64,000 nucleotides of DNA from Termitomyces sp. T153. Taxonomy: Eukaryota; Basidiomycota; Agaricomycetes; Agaricales; Lyophyllaceae. This document shows, piece after piece, positions 33,442-42,900 of the stretch. A model generated the notes under the pieces. That model did no database searches. It was given only the letters and a program-made list of their open reading frames with translations, and was not told the DNA's origin. Position numbers and translations under genes: made by a program. Each line of letters starts with the position of its first letter. Within the stretch, counting starts at the first letter, position 1. Location of the stretch: assembly GCA_018296165.2 (NCBI GenBank), contig JACKQL020000019.1, positions 62,001-126,000 of the forward strand. Reading direction: 5' to 3'.

Positions 33442-34626
33442 ATGCGTCGAACGATGTTTTCTGTTGCTACTTTCCTGGTCCTCACAAGTCTTTTGAGTAA
33501 TACGATTGCTCATCCAATTCCTCAATTCCCTGCAAATAAGTAAGTCTATCGTGACTTCTTCCACGATATCATTACATGTTTTGAATCCTTGTTATAGCGC
33601 CCTCGTTCCAAGAGCTAAGTTGGGTACTGCAGATACGGCTAGGCCTGTTGCCTCAGGCTCAAGACCGACAGATCGAAAGGCGTCTACAAGCAAGAGCTCT
33701 GGATCAGAATATGAGGAGCTTTTGCGGCCTGGCGCTCTAGGGCTACCAAGACCTGTAGCACCTCCTAGAGAAGCGAAAACCAAGGCGAAGATTAAACTGG
33801 AAATGTCCAAGGAGTCCTCCATCCGAATCTGGGCCATCAACTCCTGGTTCCGGACCATACCCTCCCGAGTCGGGCTCCGAGCCAGCATCAAGCCCCGGAG
33901 CGTCGAGGCCAGCAAGCCCAGGCCCTGCAGTGTCGGCAACACCACCAGCCGATGGACCAGGTTCATATGCCGTCATGTCACCGCGAAGGAGATTTCTGAT
34001 TTATGTGAGTTATCACGCTAGTAGGGTTGGGTAAATTCAATGGTACAGCGCTCACCCTTTCCACAGGACAGCAAATATGATGCTTATGTTCTGTATTTCA
34101 AGTTCGGAGATACAAACAAATCGGATCGAGACCACGCCTACTCCACTCACGATCCTTCAGTTCTGTTCATAGGCAGGAAAGATCGAGTAAAAGGTCAGGG
34201 GAAGGAGATGGAGAAAGAGACCTTGAAAGCCTTAGTTACGGAGCTTCAAGGTTCTGGTATGATCCAACACGTGGGAACCACCACTAAGAACTCGAAGAAG
34301 AGTAAGATTGGGTTCATGTTACGTTATATTCATGCTCAACAATTGAAACAGATTCCGAATGGTATGAAATATACCTTGGACAAGACAAAATCAAAGCTCT
34401 CGAGCGTAAGGCGATGTTTGATAAATTGTTGAAACGCTACGGGGATGAGACCAAGGCACCCTGGACGCATGGTGGTTGGAGTCATGATCGATTTGTCGAG
34501 GAGTTTTTGGCCTTATTTCATGCACAACCTGGCCAGAGTACTCCATTCATCGACAGGAATGTGAAACCGACAACGGAGATGCCTCGTTGGCGAGAGTATA
34601 GTAATATTAGACCAGAGGAAGATTGA
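33442..34626 (+). pseudogene. Secreted Ser/Pro-rich protein gene, copy 1, frameshifted
   Basis: Same four-exon layout as the intact duplicate at 38507-39720 (exons 33442-33539, 33598-34004, 34067-34301, 34352-34626). Exon 2 has lost 2 bp after codons for KESS (TCCTCCATCC against TCCTCTCCATCC) and also an in-frame 27-bp block. The 2-bp loss throws the Ser/Pro-rich part and everything after it out of frame and brings a stop at 34018-34020. Signal peptide, splice sites and exons 3-4 are otherwise preserved, so the break looks recent. Confidence 0.75.
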
Positions 34627-35070
34627 TCAACTTTTGGGTGATGATTCGATGTCAGGATACATACTATAACATGATGTAAAGTCGAGACGAAATGCAGGAG
34701 CATTGATCCGTACAACTTCAAAATTCTGGCTCAGCCCAGTCATTTTTCCCGACTAAGCATCTGAATCAACTTTTCACGTTTTTTGCAACCCTGTAGCAGA
34801 CGGCAAGTATAACTATTGCGCCACCCTTTGTTTCAGGAACTCGCGCCGTTATACCGTTTTGTGAGAGATACAGGTCAGGTTGTCAATCACAAGAAGATCT
34901 GTTCTGGAGCATGTACCAAATTTGAAGATGAGCAACTTCTCGGAGCTCCGTGAGTGCAGAAGAGGTATATTTTTCCTACGGACTAATGTGGGTTTTCACA
35001 AGGCAAGCTCACGAGAAAGACACAGGAAATGCGGAACGCAGAACGTGATAATACAAGTCAGACCAACAGC

Positions 35071-35078
35071 TATAAGAG
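35071..35078 (+). promoter_or_regulatory. TATA-like box of lectin gene, copy 1
   Basis: TATAAGAG lies about 145 bp upstream of the lectin ATG and is identical in copy 2 (40181-40188). The leader between box and ATG could contain a short untranslated exon or intron. Confidence 0.4.
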
Positions 35079-35220
35079 AGGATGGTTCCGATGAGCTCGA
35101 TGAGCTCTCAAGCGACTTGACATTTACGATTGCTCACTGTCTACTATCACTAAATCTGATCAGGCCTGTGATTTCGTCGTCTCACTCAACCTCAGGGCGC
35201 TGACCGGTATTCTGTACAGC

Positions 35221-35682
35221 ATGTCTATTACAATCTCCCTCAGTGTTGACCACATCAACCCTGATACGCACTTCCGCGTGGTTGAGCAGAGCGTCCACCA
35301 TTACCTCAATACCTTTTGGGACTCGGATGTAGAGGGCGCACGGTACACCCTCACCATGGGCAATAGTGGTTTTTCAGGTGTCCTTCGCTTCCTCAATGAT
35401 AATGGCGAGAACTTCCTGGTCGCTGCTGGTGTCCATAATAACAAGCGCTGGTGCGACATCGTGCCGGACCTCCAGGATGATCAGACCGCTACTTTCATAA
35501 ATCCTCAGTACTATGTTACGGGGACTCCCTACACAGAAAAGCGCCTGAGCCAGCTCGCTTCCTACGAAGTTGAGAGTGCCACGGGTCGCCAGCTCAGCAT
35601 CGTCTTCACGCAGGCTGAGGGTAACAACCTCGCTGCCATCCTCCTCATCGGAGCAGGTTTGTTGATTGATGATAGTCTGTAA
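35221..35682 (+). CDS. Fungal fruit-body lectin, copy 1
   Basis: A single-exon 153-residue protein of the fungal fruit-body lectin family (Pfam FB_lectin, Agaricus bisporus lectin type), cytosolic proteins with an actinoporin-like beta-sandwich that bind the T-antigen disaccharide and GlcNAc. Recognised from YTLTMGNSGFSGVLRFLNDN, ENFLVAAGVHNNKRWCDIV and the FTQAEGNNLAA end. Family members are about 140-145 residues; this one has a slightly longer tail (GAGLLIDDSL), and a late GT after GAGCAG could alternatively be a splice donor. No signal peptide, as usual for the family. The usually aromatic residue in HNYKRWCD is Asn here. Family roles in defence against nematodes and insects are known; activity here is inferred. 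Confidence 0.88.
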   Translation: MSITISLSVDHINPDTHFRVVEQSVHHYLNTFWDSDVEGARYTLTMGNSGFSGVLRFLNDNGENFLVAAGVHNNKRWCDIVPDLQDDQTATFINPQYYVTGTPYTEKRLSQLASYEVESATGRQLSIVFTQAEGNNLAAILLIGAGLLIDDSL

Positions 35683-35997
35683 TGTATCACTGAGCAATTT
35701 CATCAGCGAAGGCCTGAACATCAAATTTCATCCCAACAGTCATGAAAGCGAAGCCAGGAGATCATCTTATCTCGATTGAATGGTTCATGCCATGTACTAG
35801 TATCCGATTGAATGTAGATGTGCGATGCACCTTTCTTCAAGGCAGGGAGTACAATTTGGCAGTTGGCCGCTGCGCCACTTGAAAGACATCTGCGGGCACC
35901 CAGACACAACCCAAAGTGTACACCGAGCTTATGTTTCAAGACTTTTTTCGGCCTGTATGTACAAAAATACTAGGTTTCAGAGTCAGTGAATTTAACA

Positions 35998-36265
35998 TGC
36001 CATACGACTTGCCTCCCGGAATAAAAGACCAAATCTTTCAATGGGCGGCGCGCATGCGCGCTGTCTGTCATTTGCAAGCGCGTTCAGATATGCGTCGAAC
36101 GGGTCATATACAAAAAACTTTTCTTCTCGCTGTCATCACAAACTTCCCATCTTCACTTCTTTGGGACTAGTCAATCATTCCTTTCTAAGGACACTCTTGC
36201 TAGACGGTATGATTGTTCAAAGTTTTGCACGCGTTCGGATATGCGTCGAACGGGCCATGTACAAA
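35998..36265 (+). pseudogene. F-box gene shard, copy 1
   Basis: MPYDLPPGIKDQIFQWAARM restates the F-box N-terminus, followed directly by a scrambled version of the SKRVQICVEKVMYK helix in shifted frames and a second RVRICVERAMYKNL piece at about 36230. No open frame links them. The same shard occurs in duplication copy 2 at 41104. Confidence 0.75.
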
Positions 36266-36756
36266 AATCTTTGAGTGGGCGGCGCGCATGCGCGCTGTCT
36301 GTTTTCAGAGTGAGAGTTCGAGGGGGATAATGATTTGATCTAGATCCAAGAAGGAAGACTCAGTACGATACTCGCAGAGTAAACGAACTTTATATTAAAT
36401 ACCTAGATCCAAGAAGGAAAACTAGATATATCAGTAAATAACAAACACAGTAATCAATGTCATAATATACACACCTCAGTACAATACTCGCAGAGTAAAC
36501 GAATTGAGGTGTGATCTAATCGAAAAACTTATTTGAAGCGACTGGTAAGCGAACACACGTGACATGGTAATGAAGGCGCGTCGAGTATCCACGGGCTTTA
36601 CCCTTTGAATCTGTCATTTGCAAGCATTCGGATATGCGTCGAACGGGTCAGGTACGAAAAACTTTTCTTCTCACCCTTGGCCAACTTTTCCGAGACACAC
36701 TCCATCCACAAAATTCTTCGCAACGCATGTCCGCAGTGTATGTTTCAAGAATGAAC
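36266..36756. other. Spacer between duplication copies, with direct repeats and an F-box shard
   Basis: Two direct repeats share TAGATCCAAGAAGGAA (about 36351 and 36404), and the block ATACTCGCAGAGTAAACGAA occurs at about 36368 and 36486. GGGCGGCGCGCATGCGCGC appears here and again in the preceding shard. From 36610 to 36756 a further F-box fragment reads CKHSDMRRTGQVRK in a shifted frame, ending where duplication copy 2 starts. Confidence 0.6.
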
Positions 36757-37154
36757 TGGTCAGCTGACTGGTCCAACCGTGTAACTCCATTAAGCTTTTA
36801 CAAATTAAGCTTACAATCCGGAGCGATATTGTTTCCTCCATTCATTGGGAACTCTTCGAGACTCGAGTTCTCTGTTCAGACTGTTCTCGGCTGAAAAAAG
36901 TTCTGATTCAAATAGCCGCTGGAAGACTTGCAAAATTTAAATCTGATACCCTTCTGCCAAGACCCGAGAATTACCCGATAGGCAGCAAAAAACAAACAAC
37001 TAAACAAGGCAAGCCGACTGTCGAACACATTCAATATTAACATCGACTGTGTGGCTCAGTCTTCTTCACTGGAAGGAATCTCACTAGTACTTAGCGGTGA
37101 GCAAAATATACTAGATATCACGCCAGTATTGCTCAATTCATCAAGGAGGTGAAT

Positions 37155-37991
37155 ATGCCATACGACTTGCCTCCTGAAATTGAAGACCAGATCTTTGAAT
37201 GCGCAGCGCGCATCCATCCCAAACACGCTCCTGCATTGTCTGTCATTTCCAAGCGCGTTCAGATTTGCGTCGAAAAGGTCATCTATGAAAGAATTCATCT
37301 CTTTCCAGTCCGGTCATATCTCCCTTGGCCACGTCCAGCCGAAGTTGCCACCATGGAATCTTTCCGGCCCACACTCCATCACCGCCCTGCACAATTCTTC
37401 GCCACACATGTCCGCAGCATTCTTTTTGAAAACAATGTACTATATACTTCTGCCAAACATGTCCTAGAAAAATGCACCGGTTTGGAACATCTATTATTCC
37501 TTATGATGCCTCACCACCCCGATGTGCCAGACGCAAGTCCTCTCATCTTTCCATCTGCACACACACTCCAGAGCCTTTTCGCGACCCGAGTTGTCTTGAA
37601 AGACATGGCTAGCTCTGGCATTGTTTTCCCAAAGCTAAGATATCTTTATATAGACGTGTGGCCTTATGAAACACGCGTCCCGACTCTCGAGTGGCTTCCT
37701 GCGCTGCATACTGTGGATCTTTACCTCTATAACGAGCCTGGATTTGATGATTCATGGGAGAATGACGCAAAAACAGTTCTATCTACTACGCAAAACCTGC
37801 AAGTCATGGGTTTGTATATCCTTGAAGAACGCGACTGCCCGGATCATGTTGAACGATGGAAGGAAACGGTTGTGATGGGACCTCATGAAATCAAAACAAG
37901 AGTATTCAGGTTTTATGAACTTGACGGTTTCTTATTGAACAGGTGGAGGAGATTGTCCATTAGTGTTATGGATGTGTTACTTGAAATCTAA
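37155..37991 (+). CDS. F-box-like protein, copy 2
   Basis: Single exon, 278 codons, about a dozen replacements relative to copy 1. They cluster at residues 50-60 (HLFPVRSYLPW against HFFPSPFYLPW) and in the next segment (SILFENNVLY against SVLFQSNVLY); the F-box start and the leucine-rich C-terminal part are nearly unchanged. The open frame in both copies with substitutions spread between them indicates both are, or recently were, under constraint. Start chosen at ATG 37155. The role is presumed substrate recruitment to an SCF ligase. Confidence 0.75.
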   Translation: MPYDLPPEIEDQIFECAARIHPKHAPALSVISKRVQICVEKVIYERIHLFPVRSYLPWPRPAEVATMESFRPTLHHRPAQFFATHVRSILFENNVLYTSAKHVLEKCTGLEHLLFLMMPHHPDVPDASPLIFPSAHTLQSLFATRVVLKDMASSGIVFPKLRYLYIDVWPYETRVPTLEWLPALHTVDLYLYNEPGFDDSWENDAKTVLSTTQNLQVMGLYILEERDCPDHVERWKETVVMGPHEIKTRVFRFYELDGFLLNRWRRLSISVMDVLLEI

Positions 37992-38375
37992 GACACGAGA
38001 GGTGGGCGACATTTTTCAAACAGATAGTAGCACAACACAGTAATGTATATGTATAGGAACCTGGTCGACGGTTCTACAGGATCAGTCGAGTCGTAACAAA
38101 TCGAAGTCTTAGGTTCACCTAGCAATGCTTCAGAAATTGAATGGTGTCGATTCCTACATCCGAGACTGTACCTGACCTAAATCACAACAAGCAGCCGTGG
38201 AGTCAAGAGCCACGTGTAGCAGGTACAAGATAAGAATCCGGGGATGGTGGACAGCGGTCTTTCTTCCCATCAATTGTTCAAGATTCCATTTTTGAAGAAA
38301 TCAGAACTCAGAGTGGGCGTCATGGACCTACTAATGATGGCGTGTCTATCTCCCCTAGCAGCAAGGTGCAACCAT

Positions 38376-38384
38376 TATAAATAA
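38376..38384 (+). promoter_or_regulatory. TATA box of secreted-protein gene, copy 2
   Basis: TATAAATAA 123-131 bp upstream of ATG 38507, at the same distance as in copy 1. Confidence 0.55.
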
Positions 38385-38506
38385 TCTCTTGCGACTCACA
38401 ATCCTCTCAGAGCTGGCCTCTACACAACCCATCGACTTGCTACCATACCTTTATCTGTCTCATTTCATTCATTCACTCTTGGATCTCTATATCCTCTATC
38501 GTCTTT

Positions 38507-39720
38507 ATGCGTCGGACTATGTTTTCTGTTGCTACTTTCCTGGTCCTCACAAGCCTTTTGAGTAATGCGATTGCTCATCCAATTCCTCAATTCCCTGCAA
38601 CTAAGTAAGTCTATCGTGACTTCTTCCACGATATCATTACATGTTTCGAATCCTTGTTATAGCGCCCTCGTTCCAAGAGCCAAGTTGGGTTCTGCAGACA
38701 CAGCTAGGCCTGTTGCCTCAGGCTCAAGACCGACAGATCGAAAGGCGTCTACAAGCAAGAGCTCTGGATCAGAATATGAGGAGCCTTTGCGGCCCGGCTC
38801 TCTAGGGCTACCAAGACCTGTAGCACCTCCTAGAGAAGCGAAAACCAAGGCGAAGATTAAACTGGAAATGTCCAAGGAGTCCTCTCCATCCGAATCTGGG
38901 CCATCAACTCCTGGATCCGGACCATACCCTCCCGAGTCAGGATCCGAGCCAGCATCAAGCCCCGGAGCGTCGAGGCCAGCAAGTCCTGTACCTCCACAGA
39001 GGCTAGCAAGCCCAGGCCCTGCAGTGTCGGCAACACCACCAGCCGATGGACCAGGCTCATATGCCGTTATGTCACCGCGAAGGAGATTTCTGATTTATGT
39101 GAGTTATCACGCTAGTAGGGTTGGGTAAATTCAATGGTACAGCGCTCACCCTTTCCACAGGACAGCAAATATGATGCTTATGTTCTGTATTTCAAGTTCG
39201 GAGATACAAACAAATCGGATCGAGACCACGCCTACTCCACTCACGATCCTTCAGTTCTGTTCAAAAGCAGGAAAGATCAAGTAGAAGGTCAGGGGAAGGA
39301 GATGGAGAAAGAGACCTTGAAAGCCTTAGTTACGGAGCTTCAAGGTTCTGGTATAATCCAACACGTGGGAACCACCACTAAGAACTCGAAGAAGAGTAAG
39401 ATTGGGTTCATGTTACGATCTATTCATGCTCAACGATTGAAACAGATTCCGAATCGTATGAAATATACCTTGGACAAGACAAAATCAAAGCTCTCGAGCG
39501 TAAGGCGATGTTTGATAAATTGTTGAAACGCTACGGGGATGAGACTAAGGCACCCTGGACGCACGGTGGTTGGAGCCATGATAAATTTGTCGAGGAGTTT
39601 TTGGCCTTATTTCATGCACAACCTGGCCAGAGTACTCCATTCATCGACAGGAATGTGAAACCGACAACGGAGATGCCTCGTTGGCGAGAGTATAGTAATA
39701 TTAGACCAGAGGAAGATTGA
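38507..39720 (+). CDS. Secreted Ser/Pro-rich protein of unknown function, intact copy
   Basis: Four exons (38507-38604, 38663-39098, 39161-39395, 39446-39720) separated by introns of 58, 62 and 50 nt, all GT-AG and phase-consistent, give 347 residues. The N-terminus MFSVATFLVLTSLLSNAIAH is a signal peptide with likely cleavage after AIA. Residues to about 178 are Ser/Pro/Ala-rich and probably disordered (SESGPSTPGSGPYPPESGSE). The C-terminal half (DSKYDAYVLYFKFGD, SEWYEIYLGQDKIKALERKA, WTHGGWSHDKFVEEFLALF) is compact, with many Trp and Tyr and no Cys. I do not recognise the family. Secretion, disorder and duplication would suit a small secreted interaction or effector-type protein, but that is inference. 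Confidence 0.75.
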
Positions 39721-40180
39721 TCAACTTTTGGATGATGATTCGATGTCAGGATACATACTATAACATGATGTAAAGTCGAGACGAAATGCAGGAGCATTGA
39801 TTCGTACAACTTCAAAATTCTAGCTCAGCCCAGTCATTTTTCCCGACTAAGCATCTGAATCAACTTTTGACCTTTTTTGCAACCCTGTAGCAGACGGCAA
39901 GTATAACTATTGCGCCACCCTTTGTTCCAGGAACTCGCGCCGTTGTGCCGTTTTGTGAGAGATACAGGTCAGGTTGTCAATCACAAGAAGATCTTCTGTT
40001 CTGGAGCATGTACCAAATTTGAAGATGAGCAACTTCTCGGAGCTCCGTGAGTGCATATGAAGGGTGCAGAAGAGGTATATTTTTCCTACGGACTAATTTG
40101 GATTTTCACAAGGCAAGCTCACGAGAAAAACACAAGAAATGCGGAACGCAGAACGTGATAATACAAGTCAGACCAACAGC

Positions 40181-40188
40181 TATAAGAG
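40181..40188 (+). promoter_or_regulatory. TATA-like box of lectin gene, copy 2
   Basis: TATAAGAG about 135 bp upstream of ATG 40323, matching copy 1. Confidence 0.4.
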
Positions 40189-40322
40189 AGGATGGTTCCG
40201 ATGAGCTCTCAAGCGACTTGACATTTACGATCGCTCACTGTCTACTACCACTAAATCTGATCAGGCCTGTGCTTTCGTCGTCTCACTCGACCTCAGGGCG
40301 GCTGACCGGTATTCTGTACAGC

Positions 40323-40784
40323 ATGTCTTATACAATTTCCCTCAGTGTTGACCACATCAACCCTGATACGCACTTCCGCGTGGTTGAGCAGACCGTCCAA
40401 TTTTTCATCAATACCGTTTGGGATTCGGATGTAGAAGGCGCGCGGTACACCCTCACCATGGGCGATAGTGGTTATTCAGGTGTCCTTCGCTTCCTCAATG
40501 ATAATGGCGAGAACTTCTTGGTCGCTGTTGGTGTCCATAACTACAAGCGCTGGTGCGACATCGTGCCAGACCTCCAGGATGATCAGACTGCTACTTTCAT
40601 CAATCCTCAGTACTATGTTACGGGGACTCCTTACACAGAAAAGCGTCTGAGCCAGCTCGCTTCCTACGAAATTGAGAGTGCCACGGGTCGCCAGCTCAGC
40701 ATCGTCTTCACGCAGGCTGAGGGTAACAACCTCGCTGCCATCCTCCTCATCGGAGCAGGTTTGTTCATTGATGATAGTCTGTAA
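40323..40784 (+). CDS. Fungal fruit-body lectin, copy 2
   Basis: A single exon of 153 codons starting MSYTISLSVDHINPDTHFRV. The frame is open further upstream to 40047, but that part corresponds to the non-conserved leader of copy 1, where the frame is closed, so ATG 40323 is chosen. The family signature is complete: YTLTMGDSGYSGVLRF, ENFLVAVGVHNYKRWCDIV, INPQYYVTGTPYTEKRL. Unlike copy 1 it keeps Tyr in HNYKRWCD. Copies also differ at QTVQFFINTVWD against QSVHHYLNTFWD, near the first sugar-site loop. Expected to be cytosolic, homo-oligomeric and to bind Gal-beta-1,3-GalNAc or GlcNAc. Confidence 0.9.
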   Translation: MSYTISLSVDHINPDTHFRVVEQTVQFFINTVWDSDVEGARYTLTMGDSGYSGVLRFLNDNGENFLVAVGVHNYKRWCDIVPDLQDDQTATFINPQYYVTGTPYTEKRLSQLASYEIESATGRQLSIVFTQAEGNNLAAILLIGAGLFIDDSL

Positions 40785-41103
40785 TGTATTATTGAGTAAT
40801 TTCATCAGCGAGCAAGGCGTGAACATCAAACTTTATTCCAACAGTTATGAAAGCGAAGCCAGGAGATCGATCGTTTTATCAATTGAATAGTTCATGCCAT
40901 GTACTAGTATCCGATTGAATGCAGATGTGCGGTGCACCTTTCTCTAAGGCAGGGAGTACAATTTGGCAGTTGGCCGCTGCGCCACTTGAAAGACATCTGC
41001 GGGCACCCAGTCACAAACCAAAGTGTACACCAAGCTTATGTTTCAAGACTTTTTTCGGCCTGTATGTACAAAAATACTAAGTTTCGGAGTCAGTGAATTT
41101 AAC

Positions 41104-41375
41104 ATGCCATACGACTTGCCTCCCGGAATAGAGGACCAAATCTTTGAATGGGCGGCGCGCATGTGCGTTGTCTGTCATTTGCAAGCGCGTTGGGATATGC
41201 ATCGAACGAGTCATGTACAAAAAACTTTTCTTCTCACTGTCATAACAAACTTCCCATCTTCACTTCTTTGGGACTGGTTAATCATTCCTTTTCTAAGGAC
41301 ACTTGGTAGACGTTGTAATTCTTCAAAGTTTTGCACGCGTTCGGATATGCGTTAAACGGGTCATGTACAAAAAAC
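41104..41375 (+). pseudogene. F-box gene shard, copy 2
   Basis: MPYDLPPGIEDQIFEWAARM, then a frameshifted version of the next helix (ARWDMHRTSHVQKTF in one frame) and a repeat of GTTCGGATATGCGT near 41339. It is the counterpart of 35998-36265 and equally broken. Confidence 0.75.
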
Positions 41376-41414
41376 TTTTCTTCTCACTGTCGTGACAAAC
41401 CTCGGAGCCAACCT

Positions 41415-41540
41415 ATAACAGGCACAAGATAAGAATCCGGGGATGGTGCACAGCGGTCTTTCTTTCCATCAAATCAGTTGTTCAGGGTTCCATTTTTGAA
41501 GAAATCAGAACTCGGAGTGGGCGTCATGGACCTACTCTCC
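41415..41540 (+). repeat. Third, partial copy of the secreted-gene upstream region
   Basis: The run GATAAGAATCCGGGGATGG through TGGGCGTCATGGACCTACT matches 33161-33270 and 38226-38331, the DNA upstream of the secreted-protein genes. No coding part follows; the sequence changes back to F-box-like shards at about 41540. Confidence 0.8.
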
Positions 41541-41584
41541 CGCAGTGTATGTTTCAAGAATGAACTATTATGTCATGCTGTGTA

Positions 41585-41930
41585 ACCATCCTGGATAAAT
41601 GCACAAGACTGGAGTACCTATCGTTCCTTGGAACGGGGCACGTCCTTTAATTCTTCTATCGGCACGCACATTCCGGAGCTTTATGACAACTAGACTAGAA
41701 GTGTCTTGACAGACAGACGTGGCATTGTTTTTCCAAGGCTGAAATATCTTTGGATAGACAACTGGCCCTTTGATGATGGTGCATCTTTTACTGCTTAAAA
41801 GCCTGGATCGGATGGTTCGTGGGAGATTGATGCAAAGACAGTCATGTCTACCATGCAAGTCATGGGTTTGTATGTCTACGAGAGTAGCCTGGGTCTTGCC
41901 GAGCGATGGAAGGAAGTGTAATCAAGACAA
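41585..41930 (+). pseudogene. F-box gene 3'-half relic
   Basis: Nucleotide similarity to the F-box genes resumes with a degenerate LDKCTRLEYLSFL block, then GIVFPRLKYLWIDNWPF-like codons with stops and frameshifts, and ends at an ERWKEV-like block near 41915. Several stop codons prevent translation. Confidence 0.7.
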
Positions 41931-42242
41931 GAGCATATCATCCCATTCATGATAAGAATTTGTTGGTGAAAATGTGGATATTGTTGAATACTGGATGTAA
42001 TGCAGCATCACGATTGATGAACGCATGCATCTTCATCTTCTTTGGGACTAGCTGATCATTCCTTTTTCAGGACAACTCTTGGTAGACGCTATGATTGTTC
42101 AAAGTTTGGATACACAATAAATAGTCACACATTTGATGGATTTGAGGTACATTGAAACTTTTGACCACAGCCTTCACGTCGACCGATCCGAGCCGAGCCT
42201 ACACCATTTGGCATTGACAATAGAAATTGCCTGCGGCTACAC

Positions 42243-42840
42243 ATGTCGAATGTTTCGCTTCCCCCAGAGATTGAAGACCACGTTCTCGAGCACGCAGCCT
42301 ACATGCATCCTCGATACGCTCCTACCTTCTCAGTAGTTTCAAAGCGCATTCGAACCCGTGTCGAAAAGATCATGTACAAGAACCTCCTTGTTGCCCTGCC
42401 GCTTCCCCGAGACTGTCCGATGGAGTCCATTCCTGAGCACATTACATTCCAAACCAGCTGAATTCCTCGCCACGCAAGTGCAGAACATATTCTTTACTGA
42501 AATCCCCCAGTTTACAGCTAGGGAAATTCTGCGAAAGTGCACTGGGGTGCGGAATCTGGCGTATTGGCCTATGCATTATGTGAATGAAAGCGCTTGGACA
42601 TTCACGTGCGCAAATACCGTGGAGAGTCTCGCGATCTCTGCACTTGCCTTTCAGGGGTTGGCGAAAACAAAGGTTGTGTTTCCGAAATTGACACGGCTTT
42701 GATTCACATTGCCATCTCTTGAGTGGCTTCCTGCACTCAGGACTGTGGACGTCTGTACAGATAAACGAGATGGAGCAATGGGTGGAAAGGAATCCGAGTC
42801 ACGTAGAGTTTCAAATTCGACAAGTGGAGGCGCACATCGA
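42243..42840 (+). pseudogene. Third F-box-like gene, frameshifted
   Basis: MSNVSLPPEIEDHVLEHAAY and FSVVSKRIRTRVEKIMYKNL restate the F-box region. A frameshift near 42440 moves the sense to SKPAEFLATQVQNIFF, RKCTGVRNLAYWPM and VVFPKLTRL, where a TGA at 42701 interrupts before PSLEWLPALRTVDV. It is more diverged from the two intact copies than they are from each other, so it is an older paralogue. Its end lies just upstream of the SNF5 gene. Confidence 0.75.
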
Positions 42841-42900
42841 AGTGCTTATATTTTCTGTAGTATAAATGTGACATGCCCGCGTGACCAACAACCCTTCACC

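Larger units (their letters stand above)
31672..36265 (+). repeat. Segmental duplication, copy 1
   Basis: A ~4.6-kb block that recurs at 36757-41375 with an offset of about 5.08-5.10 kb. It holds an F-box-like gene, a secreted-protein gene, a fruit-body lectin gene and a terminal F-box shard, all on the plus strand. The copies are nearly identical with scattered substitutions and small indels. Confidence 0.95.
36757..41375 (+). repeat. Segmental duplication, copy 2
   Basis: Second copy of the block at 31672-36265, in the same orientation and gene order. It keeps the intact form of the secreted-protein gene, so copy 2 is closer to the ancestral state for that gene. Confidence 0.95.

Noticed and set aside
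34880..35203. 107-codon open frame before lectin copy 1
   Set aside because: Its counterpart in copy 2 has a different frame structure and indels; more likely leader or promoter sequence.
40047..40322. Extension of lectin copy 2 to a 245-residue protein
   Set aside because: The upstream part is closed in the near-identical copy 1, has no family similarity, and the lectin fold starts at the chosen ATG.
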